Shown: in pieces, positions 1 to 8,138 of the stretch | Numbering within the stretch: the first letter of the stretch is position 1 | Layout: each line of letters opens with the position of its first letter | Translations under genes and position numbers: made by a program | Notes under the pieces: generated by a model | The model's input: the letters and a program-made list of their open reading frames with translations, nothing else | The model's database searches: none | Told to the model about the DNA's origin: nothing | From: Dictyobacter formicarum | GTDB lineage: Bacteria > Chloroflexota > Ktedonobacteria > Ktedonobacterales > Ktedonobacteraceae | Reading direction: 5' to 3' | Assembly: GCF_016587435.1 (NCBI RefSeq) | Contig: NZ_BNJJ01000050.1 | Coordinates: forward strand, 1-14,825 | Length of the DNA stretch: 14,825 nucleotides

Positions 1-377
1 CCAATAGGTTGTTGCTGATTGTCGTTCAGGGGTGTCGAGATGATATCAACACAGGCATAGTTATCGGAAGGCAACATAAGGATAGCGCTATGTTTGGATG
101 AAGTATAAACAGCTAGTGACGCTTTTTTTTGATCAATAGTAGTGGTGGTCTGGGTATTATATGTCGGGTAGAGTTCCACATCATGTGGTTGATAGCGATC
201 CATAAACTGTTGAAAAGGCATGCCTTTACATTCCTCTTCTGAAGCTAATTCAAAGAGCTCCAGCGCAGCAGGGTTGAGGCATTGAATGTTACCTTCAATG
301 TTATGAATAATAACACCATCTGGAATTGTTGTGAATAGCGTGTCAAGTTGAATCGTAGTAGCATTAATATATGGCAT
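1..377 (-). CDS. PAS-domain sensor protein, N-terminal part (runs off the left edge)
   Basis: The minus strand is open from an ATG at 377-375 down to base 1, giving about 125 residues with no stop. The start reads MPYINATTIQLDTLFTTIPD, followed by GVIIHNIEGNIQCLNPAALE, a typical PAS opening: a short helix, then 'i.dgviv.d..g.i...N.aa..lf'. Later residues (roughly 45-115) fit the rest of one PAS fold. PAS domains bind ligands or cofactors and usually sense signals for a kinase, cyclase or regulator, but the effector domain lies outside the window, so the protein's output is unknown. The start is supported by a purine-rich GGGGATAGGAAG directly upstream. No signal peptide or membrane segment is seen in the visible part, so a cytoplasmic sensor is likely. 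The family call is fairly safe; the class (histidine kinase, diguanylate cyclase, LuxR-type regulator) is open. Confidence 0.65.
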   Translation of the reverse strand, partial: MPYINATTIQLDTLFTTIPDGVIIHNIEGNIQCLNPAALELFELASEEECKGMPFQQFMDRYQPHDVELYPTYNTQTTTTIDQKKASLAVYTSSKHSAILMLPSDNYACVDIISTPLNDNQQQPI

Positions 378-667
378 CTTCCTATCCCCATTGCGCTCGA
401 AATATTCGTATTTTAGCTCGACTATACATATTTACATCATACTGTGTAGTATACAATATTTTACGCTCGATAAATGCCTTACCTATGCTTCAGTTTTTGT
501 GATCTTTTATAGACAAGCTCTGCTGAAGATAGCCTCTGCTGGCGATATAGAATGAAGAGGCAACAATCTGTTACCAGCAAGTATTAGGATACGTGTGGAA
601 GGTATGTAAGGTTTCTTATCAGGCTCACATGCCACAACGGCATTAACATCAAAGGAAGAGACCTCAT
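378..667. other. Divergent intergenic region between the PAS gene and the MBL-fold gene
   Basis: This AT-rich spacer must hold the promoters of both flanking genes. The one visible symmetric element is ATACT-GTGT-AGTAT at 439-452, which could be a small operator. On the minus strand a TTGTAT...TAAATA pair with a 16-base spacer overlaps it and could serve the PAS gene, but the match is weak. No convincing -35/-10 pair was found for the plus-strand gene. Confidence 0.3.
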
Positions 668-1534
668 ATGGATTTCAGGCATACAGTCGTGCTACCAGGT
701 ACAAAAGATCAGGCGCAGACCGGTCAAGGCACGCTCTTCTTTATTGGCAATGCAACTGTACTATTGCGCTATGCGGGCTTCACCATTCTGACCGACCCTA
801 ATTTTTTGCATCGCGGCGAACATGTGCATCTGGGATATGGTATGAAGGCTACTCGTTTGCAGAATCCTGCCATCAGCCTGGCCGAATTGCCACCACTGGA
901 TATGGTGATCCTCTCACATATGCATGAAGACCATTTTGATCGTGGTGTGGCGCGCGATCTGGCCAAAGGGGTCTCGATTACTACTACTCCCCAGGCCGCG
1001 GAAGCCTTGAGAAAGCAACACTTCTATCGCATCTATCCGCTATCCACCTGGCAGACTTTGACGTTGGAGAAAGGGGCTCAGCATCTACATATTACCGCGA
1101 TGCCCGGAAAGCATGGGCCAGGACCACTCTATCGCCTCCTACCGCCGGTGATGGGCAGCATGCTCGAATTTGAGTCCCCGGGCCAGAAAACCTTACGCGT
1201 CTATATTACCGGCGATACCTTGATGTACAAAAAATTGCATGAGATCCCCAGGCGTTATCGCGAGATAGATATGGCTATACTGCACCTGGGAGGGACCAGG
1301 CTGCTCAAAGTTATGTTGACGATGGATGCTAAGCAAGGTGTCAGGATGATTGAGCTGATCAACCCACGTACCGCTATTCCCGTTCATTACAATGACTACT
1401 CGGTCTTTACTTCATCACTCACAGAATTTCAGGACAAGGTTGAAGAGGCCGGGCTGGCTGATCGTGTGCATTATCTGAAGCGTGGAGATACTTATACCTT
1501 TGAGGTGGCGGTGGCTGAACGCCAGGGAACGTAG
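668..1534 (+). CDS. Metallo-beta-lactamase-fold hydrolase (UlaG/NAPE-PLD-like group)
   Basis: A 288-aa MBL-fold protein, usual length for the group. The metal ligands are visible: S-H84-M-H86-E-D88-H89 (the HxHxDH motif), then H149 in PGKHGPG, D183 in YITGDT and H240 in PVHYND. The N-terminal strands GNATVLLRYAGFTILTDPNF (residues 27-46) match the 'hat...i..g..iltDP' opening of the UlaG-like and phospholipase D-like members (Pfam Lactamase_B_2 or _3). Such enzymes use one or two metal ions, usually Zn or Mn, to hydrolyse ester, phosphodiester or lactone bonds. The substrate cannot be read from the sequence. No signal peptide is seen, so it is probably cytoplasmic. The ATG at 668 has AAGGAAGAG about seven bases upstream. 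It is transcribed alone: it diverges from the PAS gene and its stop is 22 bases from the convergent stop of the large minus-strand gene, with no clear terminator between them. Confidence 0.85.
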   Translation: MDFRHTVVLPGTKDQAQTGQGTLFFIGNATVLLRYAGFTILTDPNFLHRGEHVHLGYGMKATRLQNPAISLAELPPLDMVILSHMHEDHFDRGVARDLAKGVSITTTPQAAEALRKQHFYRIYPLSTWQTLTLEKGAQHLHITAMPGKHGPGPLYRLLPPVMGSMLEFESPGQKTLRVYITGDTLMYKKLHEIPRRYREIDMAILHLGGTRLLKVMLTMDAKQGVRMIELINPRTAIPVHYNDYSVFTSSLTEFQDKVEEAGLADRVHYLKRGDTYTFEVAVAERQGT

Positions 1535-1556
1535 GATCGCCAGGTGATTCCTCTTC

Positions 1557-4500
1557 CTACCAGCGACCCTCGATCTGAATCTGATCCTGATAGAGCTTTT
1601 TGCGTTCCTCAAGCCAGCTATCCAGATCATAGCGCTCTTTGAGCAGCCGTTCAGCGAATCGCTCACGCCGCCGGAAGATGCGCAACACCTGCTTCACATC
1701 CGTCTCAGTAAAGTTATGCATCTTGACTAGCGCCACATAAGCATCAGGCTGGAAGGCACGAAATTGCTCAAGCACCCGTTGCTCAAGCAAAAACTCCTCA
1801 ATGCCACACTGTCCCTGCTTGATTCTGGACTCGATGCCTGAATTAATAAAGACGTTATCAATCAAATCATCCAGGGCTTTCTGCCTGAGAAACTGATCAT
1901 TCTGTCGCTGGCACTCCTGCAGTTCTTTCTTTTCCTTCTTATAGTAGGACCTGTCTTTACTATTCCAGGGTGAATTTTTGATTTTGCTATCCAGTATGCT
2001 CAGTCGGTAGCCAATGTAGAGGCGCTTAAAGGCATGGATCTTATTTAGCTGATCTAGCATAATAGATTTGGATTGGACCGTACCAATGGTCGTGCGGGCG
2101 TTGGTCTCTTGTACGGATTGTTCCAGCGCTTTAAGGATCTCAGCGTTAGGCTGGGCCGCCAGTTTAGTGAGCATCTGTGAATTACGATGTTTCAGCAATG
2201 GTCGCGTTGTCTTCGCTTTAGGCTGTGGTACTTCCGGTAGATTGGCGATGGCATGCTCGATTTCTGGCGTATACCTGATGCGATCTTTATACGGAGACTG
2301 CAGAATCTCCTGGTGAGCCTGGAACAGCGCTCCCTGATCCATCAATTTATAGGCACTGACAATATCGCCCGCCAGCAAAGCAATATCCCTCTCCTGCTGA
2401 TTGACATGCGTACCAGGATAGGCCACCTCTTTAAGTACTTGCTGATAGGTCTGGGTAATGCTCTCAACGTCTTCAGTCTGGACCGCCTTTTTGAAAGCGG
2501 CCAGCACCTTAGCGGTACTTTTTTCACGCTGCTGCTGGATGTAGGTCTGCCAGACATCTTTAAAATCGAGCGGCCACAGTTCGCTATGCGTGTTGAGCAG
2601 ATCATATTCGTCGGTACTCAGATTTCCGCATAGCGCCTGCAAAAAAGTCGTCAGGAAGGCTTCGTTTTTAGGATAGAGCGTTTCCTGTGCCTGTTCGAGC
2701 GCGATTTTGAGATAAGGGACCAGCCGCCTCACTTCCTGTTGTTGCTGATGATAGGATGCCATATGGGCGGCCATACCCAGGAGCAAGGTCGTACCGGTCT
2801 CCGTTTCAGCCTCTGTTTCCAGCGCCGCGCCGGTCAGGACCGGACCCAGGTTGTCGAGCACCCGCGTGAGGTCCATTTCGCTGCTTAAATGACGGACCAG
2901 GATGGGCCAGAGGACCTCGGCCAGGGCATCGCGTGCCGCCGGCTGCAACTGCAGCATCTGGCCGAGCTGGGGCCTGGCCAGGCGCACCCAATGCTTGCTA
3001 TCAGTTGGCTGGGCCAGCAGCTTCGCGATATACAACCAGCCATTGACATAGATAGATAGTTCAGCGCTCAGCCCGGACTCTGTAGACTGGCTGCGTTGTT
3101 GGAGTTGCCGCAGCAAACTCAAGATAGCTGGTTCAGCCAGTCTGCCAGCATCCAGGGTGGTTAAATAGTTATAGAGCAAAGGCGTAAAGGCTGCGGGCCA
3201 ATCTGGCAACTGCAGCAATTCCTGGCAATCCTGTTCCAGAAATTCCGCCGTTTCCTCAGGGGTAAGCTGCGCCAGTTGTAGCAATTCCTGCGCCACCTCA
3301 GGCAGCTGACGCGCAGCGAGCAAGAGGTCGATCAAGACCTGGCTTTTATGTAGATAGCCGATCTCTACCAGATGTTGAAAGAAAGTCAGGGCAAGCGGGG
3401 CCGTCTCAGCGTTGGCAATGTTGTGCTGTAAGACGTGCCGAAAGGCCTGCCAGGATTGATCGGATAGCAAGAGATTTTTTAGCTGGGGCATCTCCAGCGT
3501 TACCGACGTCAATAGTACGCTATTGACAGCCATGTGATGCCAGCTGGCTGGAATGCGCTCATCGGCCAGCAAGCGCCCAATCGTGCCCCATGAAACGTTC
3601 AACCAGGGATAGAGTGCTGGATGCGCATGCAGCGCCTCAACCTCGGCCCAGGTCTCCAGCAACGTACGATGAATTTCCCACGGATAAACCTCATCCACGC
3701 TGGCCTGAATCGTCTGTGTCAGATAATTAAGCAGGCCACCATCACTATCATTAGTGATCCACACCGCTTCCTGATGATGCGCAGGAAGCGCATTGAGCAG
3801 CACCCGCAGCAGAATGAAGAGGTTATTGCGGGCATCTCGCCGGGGCTCCTCCTCGGTCTGCTCCAGCATCAGATCGATCAGATCATAGGTCAGCGGCAAA
3901 ATCGACTCAAAGATAAAGTCCGCTATATTCTGTGCCACCTCGCTTTGAGGATGTGTTTCGGCGCACTGACGAATAACGATCGAGGTTTCCGCGCCCTGAT
4001 GCTGCCACCATTGCTCATAAATGGGCGTGAAAACGTAGGGCCAGAGGTTACCCCAGAGATCCAACCAGGTTTTACAGGCACCTACCTCCGTGTTGCTCAA
4101 AGAGATCAAGGTGGAGAACATCTCGTTCCAGATCGACCAGATGGGCCAGTTGGGTGAGGACTGCATTTCTTTGAGCGGATCTTCCTGCTCAATCAGCAGT
4201 GCAATGTTGTGAATAATCAAGTCGCCCAGCTGATAGAGCTTATCTGCCACATTGGAATTTTGTTGGCCCAGCAGGTTAAGCTCTTCCGCTCCATGCTTGC
4301 CATAGGCGTTCCACCACTCCCAATAGATGGGATGATAAGGATGGGTCACAATATGCTGGAACAGATAAATCCAGACAGCTGGATCTTGACGTGGAGCGGC
4401 GATCTTGATCAGCTTTTCTTGCCAGTTATCGATGGACCAGCGATCCTCGTTCTGGATGGCCTCTAGAATCTTGTCCACGACGTTTTTGCCAAAGGGGGTC

Positions 4501-6122
4501 AAGGGAGTGCCCAGATTTTCATTGCCGGGCAGCTTGAGTCCCTGGTGGATCGCCAGAAATATGCTCTCGCCTTTGATCTGCCACCAGCGTTGAAAGACTG
4601 GCACATTGAGGTCGTCAGCCGTCATATTCTGCACCAGCACAAGCCAGATATGAGGAGATTGGTGCAGCGGAGCCGTAAGCTCAAGCATATCCATCCAGAA
4701 ATACATATAATCGATATTATTGGAGCTAAGCGCTTCATTGACCTGTTCCGCGACCAGTGTTCCGAGCTCCGTCATCGTTGCATGCAGTGTGTCGATCACA
4801 TGTTGAATATTGGATGGTAAGGGATAGTGGGCATATTTATCCAGGCAAGCAAAAAAGGTCACCAGATCCTGGCGGCACGTATTTTCCCACCAGCTCCGGT
4901 TACGCGCAATCCATTGCACAATTGAGCGCTGCACATTAGGACGCCTGAGCCGCTCCAGATCGGCCAACAGCGTCTTCTCTTCATCAACGATATTATCTAG
5001 TCGCTGCCTGATGATATCGATGAGCTCCTGCACATCGTTTTGCGACAATGTCTCCTGGTAGGAGATGTACACGCGCATAAAATGCGTCAGATCCTGACAC
5101 TGCTCCTGTTCGGCCTGCTTCAGTATTTCGGTGAGTTCGAGATAATTGTGATTATTCTCATCCAGCAAACAATCTACGGCGAAGAGGACAAAGCGCGCCA
5201 GTACCCCATCGGGCATTAATGGCGTGCTGCGACCGCTATAGCAATTGAGGGCGAAGCCATTGACGCCTTGATCCTGATAATACATCGCTGGTAGATCGCT
5301 GGTGGAGGAGCCGAGCCAACACGTACCAGTAATTGCTGGATGGGTCTGGGCCTCCTCTTTACGTCCATAGAAAGGGGTGGCGCGCTCCATCTCTAAGCGT
5401 TCATAGGTGCTGAATGTGAGCTCACGCATAATATCCAGTGTACGCGGCAGGCTATGCGTCAGGCCCCAGAGCAAGTATGCTACCTGCTCTGGCTGGGCAG
5501 CGATATAGATACGCTGTCCGGGCTGGCGCATCAAAAAGGCGCGCAGTATAAACTCTAGCTGCTCGCGCTTAAGCTTTTTCAGATCTTCTCGTGCCAGGTT
5601 CCCGCTACGCAGCTTCTCGCTCTCTGTCGTTGTCGTACCAGGTTCCTGCAAGGAAGGGAACGTCACCCGGGGCAATTCTTTCTGCGTCGTTTGCAGTTCG
5701 TCTCGTACCTTCCAATAGCTTGAGCCCCAGGTCGTGATCGCCTCGCGGGCCGTAAACGCGATCGGGCCAGCGGGCGAAGGGACCTCAGGCAAATCAGTGA
5801 TCAGATGGCTAAAAAAATTGCCGGCCGCACCCACCTCATCAGGCGGACAATAGCATTTATGTAACAGGGCATCCTCTTGCTTTACTTTGATAAAGGCCAG
5901 CGAAATAGGGAGGTGTTGAGGAGGCATATCGCCTGAATCTTTAGTATTCGGGGGAAGCACATAGCGAGCATGGGCGAGCAATGACTGTATACGCTCATCC
6001 TCTAGCGCGGCCGAGTTGTTCCCCTCCAGGAAACCTGGTGATGCCGCGCGGATTTGGAAACCCGCGCCTCCAAAGCCCCTGGTCGACCAGGTATACCAGA
6101 GTTGTTCACTCTCCGTCTTCAT
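1557..6122 (-). CDS. Giant GAP1-like protein (GTPase-associated protein 1 type, 1521 aa)
   Basis: The N-terminus carries YTWSTRGFGGAGFQIRAASP (residues 10-29), which I recognise as the opening of the GAP1-N2 domain: 'YTs..rGl.g.GfqvrAaSpGl'. The following segments, with LPISLAFIKV and AAGNFFSHLITDLP, fit the rest of that domain. A region near residues 190-260 containing LPRTLDIMRELTFSTYERLE fits GAP1-M. After that come about 900 residues of Trp-rich helical sequence without a recognised fold, probably helical repeats. A segment near residue 1210 (AKVLAAFKKAVQTEDVESIT) looks repeat-like, and the C-terminal 150 residues are highly charged and probably coiled coil. GAP1 proteins are known from NTP-dependent conflict-type systems with a partner GTPase; they are thought to be scaffolds or sensors, and the exact role is unproven. 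No partner gene is visible here. The ATG at 6122 has AAGGCGGT about seven bases upstream. No frameshift is seen over 4.5 kb. No signal peptide or membrane segment is seen. The domain call is from memory of the family, not a search. Confidence 0.65.
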   Translation of the reverse strand: MKTESEQLWYTWSTRGFGGAGFQIRAASPGFLEGNNSAALEDERIQSLLAHARYVLPPNTKDSGDMPPQHLPISLAFIKVKQEDALLHKCYCPPDEVGAAGNFFSHLITDLPEVPSPAGPIAFTAREAITTWGSSYWKVRDELQTTQKELPRVTFPSLQEPGTTTTESEKLRSGNLAREDLKKLKREQLEFILRAFLMRQPGQRIYIAAQPEQVAYLLWGLTHSLPRTLDIMRELTFSTYERLEMERATPFYGRKEEAQTHPAITGTCWLGSSTSDLPAMYYQDQGVNGFALNCYSGRSTPLMPDGVLARFVLFAVDCLLDENNHNYLELTEILKQAEQEQCQDLTHFMRVYISYQETLSQNDVQELIDIIRQRLDNIVDEEKTLLADLERLRRPNVQRSIVQWIARNRSWWENTCRQDLVTFFACLDKYAHYPLPSNIQHVIDTLHATMTELGTLVAEQVNEALSSNNIDYMYFWMDMLELTAPLHQSPHIWLVLVQNMTADDLNVPVFQRWWQIKGESIFLAIHQGLKLPGNENLGTPLTPFGKNVVDKILEAIQNEDRWSIDNWQEKLIKIAAPRQDPAVWIYLFQHIVTHPYHPIYWEWWNAYGKHGAEELNLLGQQNSNVADKLYQLGDLIIHNIALLIEQEDPLKEMQSSPNWPIWSIWNEMFSTLISLSNTEVGACKTWLDLWGNLWPYVFTPIYEQWWQHQGAETSIVIRQCAETHPQSEVAQNIADFIFESILPLTYDLIDLMLEQTEEEPRRDARNNLFILLRVLLNALPAHHQEAVWITNDSDGGLLNYLTQTIQASVDEVYPWEIHRTLLETWAEVEALHAHPALYPWLNVSWGTIGRLLADERIPASWHHMAVNSVLLTSVTLEMPQLKNLLLSDQSWQAFRHVLQHNIANAETAPLALTFFQHLVEIGYLHKSQVLIDLLLAARQLPEVAQELLQLAQLTPEETAEFLEQDCQELLQLPDWPAAFTPLLYNYLTTLDAGRLAEPAILSLLRQLQQRSQSTESGLSAELSIYVNGWLYIAKLLAQPTDSKHWVRLARPQLGQMLQLQPAARDALAEVLWPILVRHLSSEMDLTRVLDNLGPVLTGAALETEAETETGTTLLLGMAAHMASYHQQQQEVRRLVPYLKIALEQAQETLYPKNEAFLTTFLQALCGNLSTDEYDLLNTHSELWPLDFKDVWQTYIQQQREKSTAKVLAAFKKAVQTEDVESITQTYQQVLKEVAYPGTHVNQQERDIALLAGDIVSAYKLMDQGALFQAHQEILQSPYKDRIRYTPEIEHAIANLPEVPQPKAKTTRPLLKHRNSQMLTKLAAQPNAEILKALEQSVQETNARTTIGTVQSKSIMLDQLNKIHAFKRLYIGYRLSILDSKIKNSPWNSKDRSYYKKEKKELQECQRQNDQFLRQKALDDLIDNVFINSGIESRIKQGQCGIEEFLLEQRVLEQFRAFQPDAYVALVKMHNFTETDVKQVLRIFRRRERFAERLLKERYDLDSWLEERKKLYQDQIQIEGRW

Positions 6123-6622
6123 GGTACTACCGCCTTTGCCTCACTTATCTTGTTATTAACTTCTTCGTCTCATCATCAGCTTATATGTAATTGGAGTAAA
6201 ACTCTGTTAATGCTCAATTTGCAGAATCTATGGAAGAGAATCTTGATAGCGATGCGGCTTATTGTTATTTAGATAAATATATAACGATTTTCAATGGCCC
6301 TGGATTCTAGTGAATTAAATAAGAACTATGGCCTTCGAGAAGCTTGAAATATGGACCAAGTATAATATAGATAGAAATATATTACAAGACAACCTGTAAA
6401 GAAATAGCGCTCTTCCGTATATTTTAACTGACTGAATGGGTCAGAAGAATAAGTCCTGCGAAACCATGAAACACCTTGAAACACATCGTCCATTATCATT
6501 CTTGCTGGTGGTTATTACCCACAAGTCCCATGTTTGTGGCGCGCATCTCCACCACAGAAGAGGTACCAGAACAGCACTTTCATGGCTTTTAGTAGAACTT
6601 TCAAAAAATGCTCTAAAAAGTG
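6123..6622. other. 500-base non-coding region, AT-rich, no gene recognised
   Basis: This lies between the start of the GAP1-like gene and the 5S promoter. It must hold the minus-strand promoter of the large gene, but I see no convincing -35/-10 pair. The only symmetric element noticed is CCACAA ... TTGTGG near 6519-6539, with 6-bp arms. No reading frame here has a ribosome binding site together with protein-like composition. Confidence 0.5.
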
Positions 6623-6651
6623 TTGACAGATCACACAGCCCATGCTATTAT
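6623..6651 (+). promoter_or_regulatory. Consensus sigma-70-type promoter of 5S rRNA copy 1
   Basis: TTGACA at 6623-6628 and TATTAT at 6646-6651, separated by exactly 17 bases. The -35 is perfect and the -10 has five of six consensus bases. Transcription would begin near 6658, about 30 bases before the mature 5S end. Confidence 0.85.
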
Positions 6652-6687
6652 AAACCACGTCGAAACGAACCGCTTGTATGTGCAGGC

Positions 6688-6807
<120 letters not shown>

Positions 6808-6832
6808 ACCTGCCCACACGGGCGAATCGATT

Positions 6833-6907
6833 GCGGGAGTGGCTCAGTGGTAGAGCACTTCCTTGCCAAGGAAGATGTCGCGGGTTCGAATCCCGTCTCC
6901 CGCTCCA
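6833..6907 (+). tRNA. tRNA-Gly (anticodon GCC)
   Basis: A full cloverleaf can be drawn: acceptor GCGGGAG / CTCCCGC, D-arm GCTC...GAGC, anticodon arm CTTCC-TTGCCAA-GGAAG with anticodon GCC, and T-arm with loop TTCGAAT. The discriminator is T6904, and CCA is encoded at 6905-6907. It starts 25 bases after the 5S end and is probably cotranscribed with 5S from the promoter at 6623-6651. Confidence 0.96.
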
Positions 6908-6911
6908 ACAG

Positions 6912-6940
6912 GCACCATCTTTAAAGATGGTGCTTTTTTT
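6912..6940 (+). terminator. Rho-independent terminator of the 5S/tRNA-Gly unit
   Basis: GCACCATCTTT and AAAGATGGTGC form a self-complementary 22-base stem (6912-6933; the central bases act as the loop), followed by seven T (6934-6940). It lies five bases after the tRNA CCA end, so it ends the 5S-tRNA transcript. Confidence 0.9.
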
Positions 6941-6998
6941 GTATACGTGTGGTGAAAGCGCCGGACACGCCTGGCGCTTTCACCACACGTATACAAAA
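6937..6998. repeat. Perfect 26-bp inverted repeat (palindromic element A)
   Basis: Arms at 6937-6962 and 6973-6998 are exact reverse complements over 26 bases; the intervening ten bases are GGACACGCCT. The first arm begins TTTTGTATACGTGTGGTG and the second ends CACCACACGTATACAAAA. Neither strand carries a T-run just after the hairpin, so it is not an ordinary terminator. Its first four bases are the last four T of the tRNA-Gly terminator. It resembles the palindrome at 9783-9837 in arm length, T-start/A-end layout and a shared GTGGTG core, suggesting a small palindromic repeat family. Confidence 0.85.
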
Positions 6999-7192
6999 GA
7001 TTATTTGCCCTTTCAATAGGTGGGATAATACTAGATGGTATGATATTTGCATATAGAATGCTTGATCAGGAGGGGCAGGGTTGTTGAGTTGCATTATTTG
7101 GATGAGTTGGCTGAACGGGCCACTGGAGCAGTGTTATTATAGTGAATTTTTTGCAAATCCATAAAAAAAGGCAAATTTAGTCCCAAACCCTC

Positions 7193-7221
7193 TTGCATTG
7201 CTTGGACAGATGCACTATAAT
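7193..7221 (+). promoter_or_regulatory. Promoter of tRNA-Lys
   Basis: TTGCAT at 7193-7198 and a perfect TATAAT at 7216-7221, separated by 17 bases. Transcription would begin near 7228, about 14 bases before the tRNA. Confidence 0.85.
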
Positions 7222-7241
7222 AGGCAACGTCAAACGTTGAT

Positions 7242-7313
7242 GAGCGTGTAACTCAGTGGTAGAGTATCCGACTTTTAATCGGGTTGCCGTGGGTTCGATC
7301 CCCACCACGCTCA
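7242..7313 (+). tRNA. tRNA-Lys (anticodon UUU)
   Basis: The acceptor stem is GAGCGTG / CACGCTC, the D-arm ACTC...GAGT, the anticodon arm TCCGA-CTTTTAA-TCGGG with anticodon TTT, and the T-arm GTGGG-TTCGATC-CCCAC. The discriminator is A7313. The next bases are CCT, so CCA is not fully encoded and must be added after transcription, unlike the tRNA-Gly in this window. It has its own promoter and is not part of the 5S/tRNA-Gly unit. Confidence 0.95.
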
Positions 7314-7316
7314 CCT

Positions 7317-7652
7317 TTATACTACACTGGCTTTCCAATCTGGTCTCTGTATACAGGCTGGTTGGTGATTGTGTCTCGGGGCACAAGCAAAGTCCACGTG
7401 TAGTTTTTTTTGTTTGTCAACGTGTCGATTTTGTAAAACGTAATACATACAGATCTTGGGTGTACCAGATATTCCACTGGGTATAGTCTACTACTACCCT
7501 TGTTTTGATGACCTGTATCGTGTTACACTTACTCGCAGTACTCAAGAAGATATGCTGTTGCATAACATAAGCTTTGGATAACGTAAAGTGTAAAGTAGCA
7601 GCATTTAACAGGAGGCAGTGCCACCGGGCAATTGCGCGGATTGTGGTGCTGA
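7317..7652. other. 336-base spacer between tRNA-Lys and the response regulator gene
   Basis: A weak hairpin, TTGTGTC-TCGG-GGCACAA, lies near 7367-7384, and a T8 run (near 7403-7410) follows about 20 bases later. Together they might end the tRNA-Lys transcript, but the spacing is poor. An AGGAGG at 7610-7615 precedes a 14-codon frame (GTG 7618 to TGA 7660-7662) that overlaps the start of the next gene. No other gene-like signal is seen. Confidence 0.4.
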
Positions 7653-8057
7653 TTGGATGTGACAAAACGCATACTTGTTGTTGACGACAGAAATGAATTA
7701 CTTCACCTGATGCGTCGTGTGCTAGAAGATGAGCAGTATCAGGTTTCAATCTTACAAGAAGGTAAGGATGCTTTTGCGACTGTAAAAAGCATGATACCCG
7801 ATTTGCTGATTCTCGATCTAAAACTGGGTGATATGTCCGGGCAAGAGGTATTAAAGCAGATAAAAAGTGATCCTACCGCTGCCGATATTCCTGTAATTGT
7901 CTATACTGCCGCGGTCCTTGAGGCTGAGGAAGTGTCCAGGTCGATCGAGAGTCAACCTGAGTTTTACAACGATGTCCATTTGTTACGTAAACCCTTTGAG
8001 CTCACAGTTCTGCTGGACAAAGTCGAGGAATTGCTGGAAAATCCTGGACACGTATAA
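7653..8057 (+). CDS. Single-domain response regulator (CheY-like receiver)
   Basis: A 134-aa stand-alone receiver domain. The acidic pair D11-D12 (ILVVDD), the phosphoacceptor D55 (LLILDLKLGD), the switch residue T85 (VIVYTAA) and K113 (RKPF) are all in place, so it should be phosphorylated by a histidine kinase. There is no DNA-binding or enzymatic output domain, so it probably acts by protein-protein contact or in a phosphorelay. No kinase gene is adjacent; the PAS gene at the left edge is too distant to pair with confidence. The start is uncertain: a TTG at 7653 and a GTG at 7659 are in frame, and neither has a clear Shine-Dalgarno site at normal spacing. The ATG at 7657 is out of frame. 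No promoter was recognised. Confidence 0.85.
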   Translation: MDVTKRILVVDDRNELLHLMRRVLEDEQYQVSILQEGKDAFATVKSMIPDLLILDLKLGDMSGQEVLKQIKSDPTAADIPVIVYTAAVLEAEEVSRSIESQPEFYNDVHLLRKPFELTVLLDKVEELLENPGHV

Positions 8058-8138
8058 TACCATCTATAAACGTGTGAGGGACGGAACATAGCAGGGTATC
8101 TGTATACTGAATGTAAAACGAACGGAAAGGAATCGAGT

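Noticed and set aside
3621..4157. 178-codon plus-strand frame inside the GAP1-like gene
   Set aside because: Antisense shadow of a 4.5-kb intact gene; no ribosome binding site and no recognisable family.
6937..6998. 26-bp palindrome as a terminator
   Set aside because: No T-run follows on either strand and the real tRNA-Gly terminator lies immediately before it.
7081..7160. Structured region before tRNA-Lys as an SRP or other known small RNA
   Set aside because: The conserved SRP loop and tetraloop motifs are absent and no long stem could be drawn.
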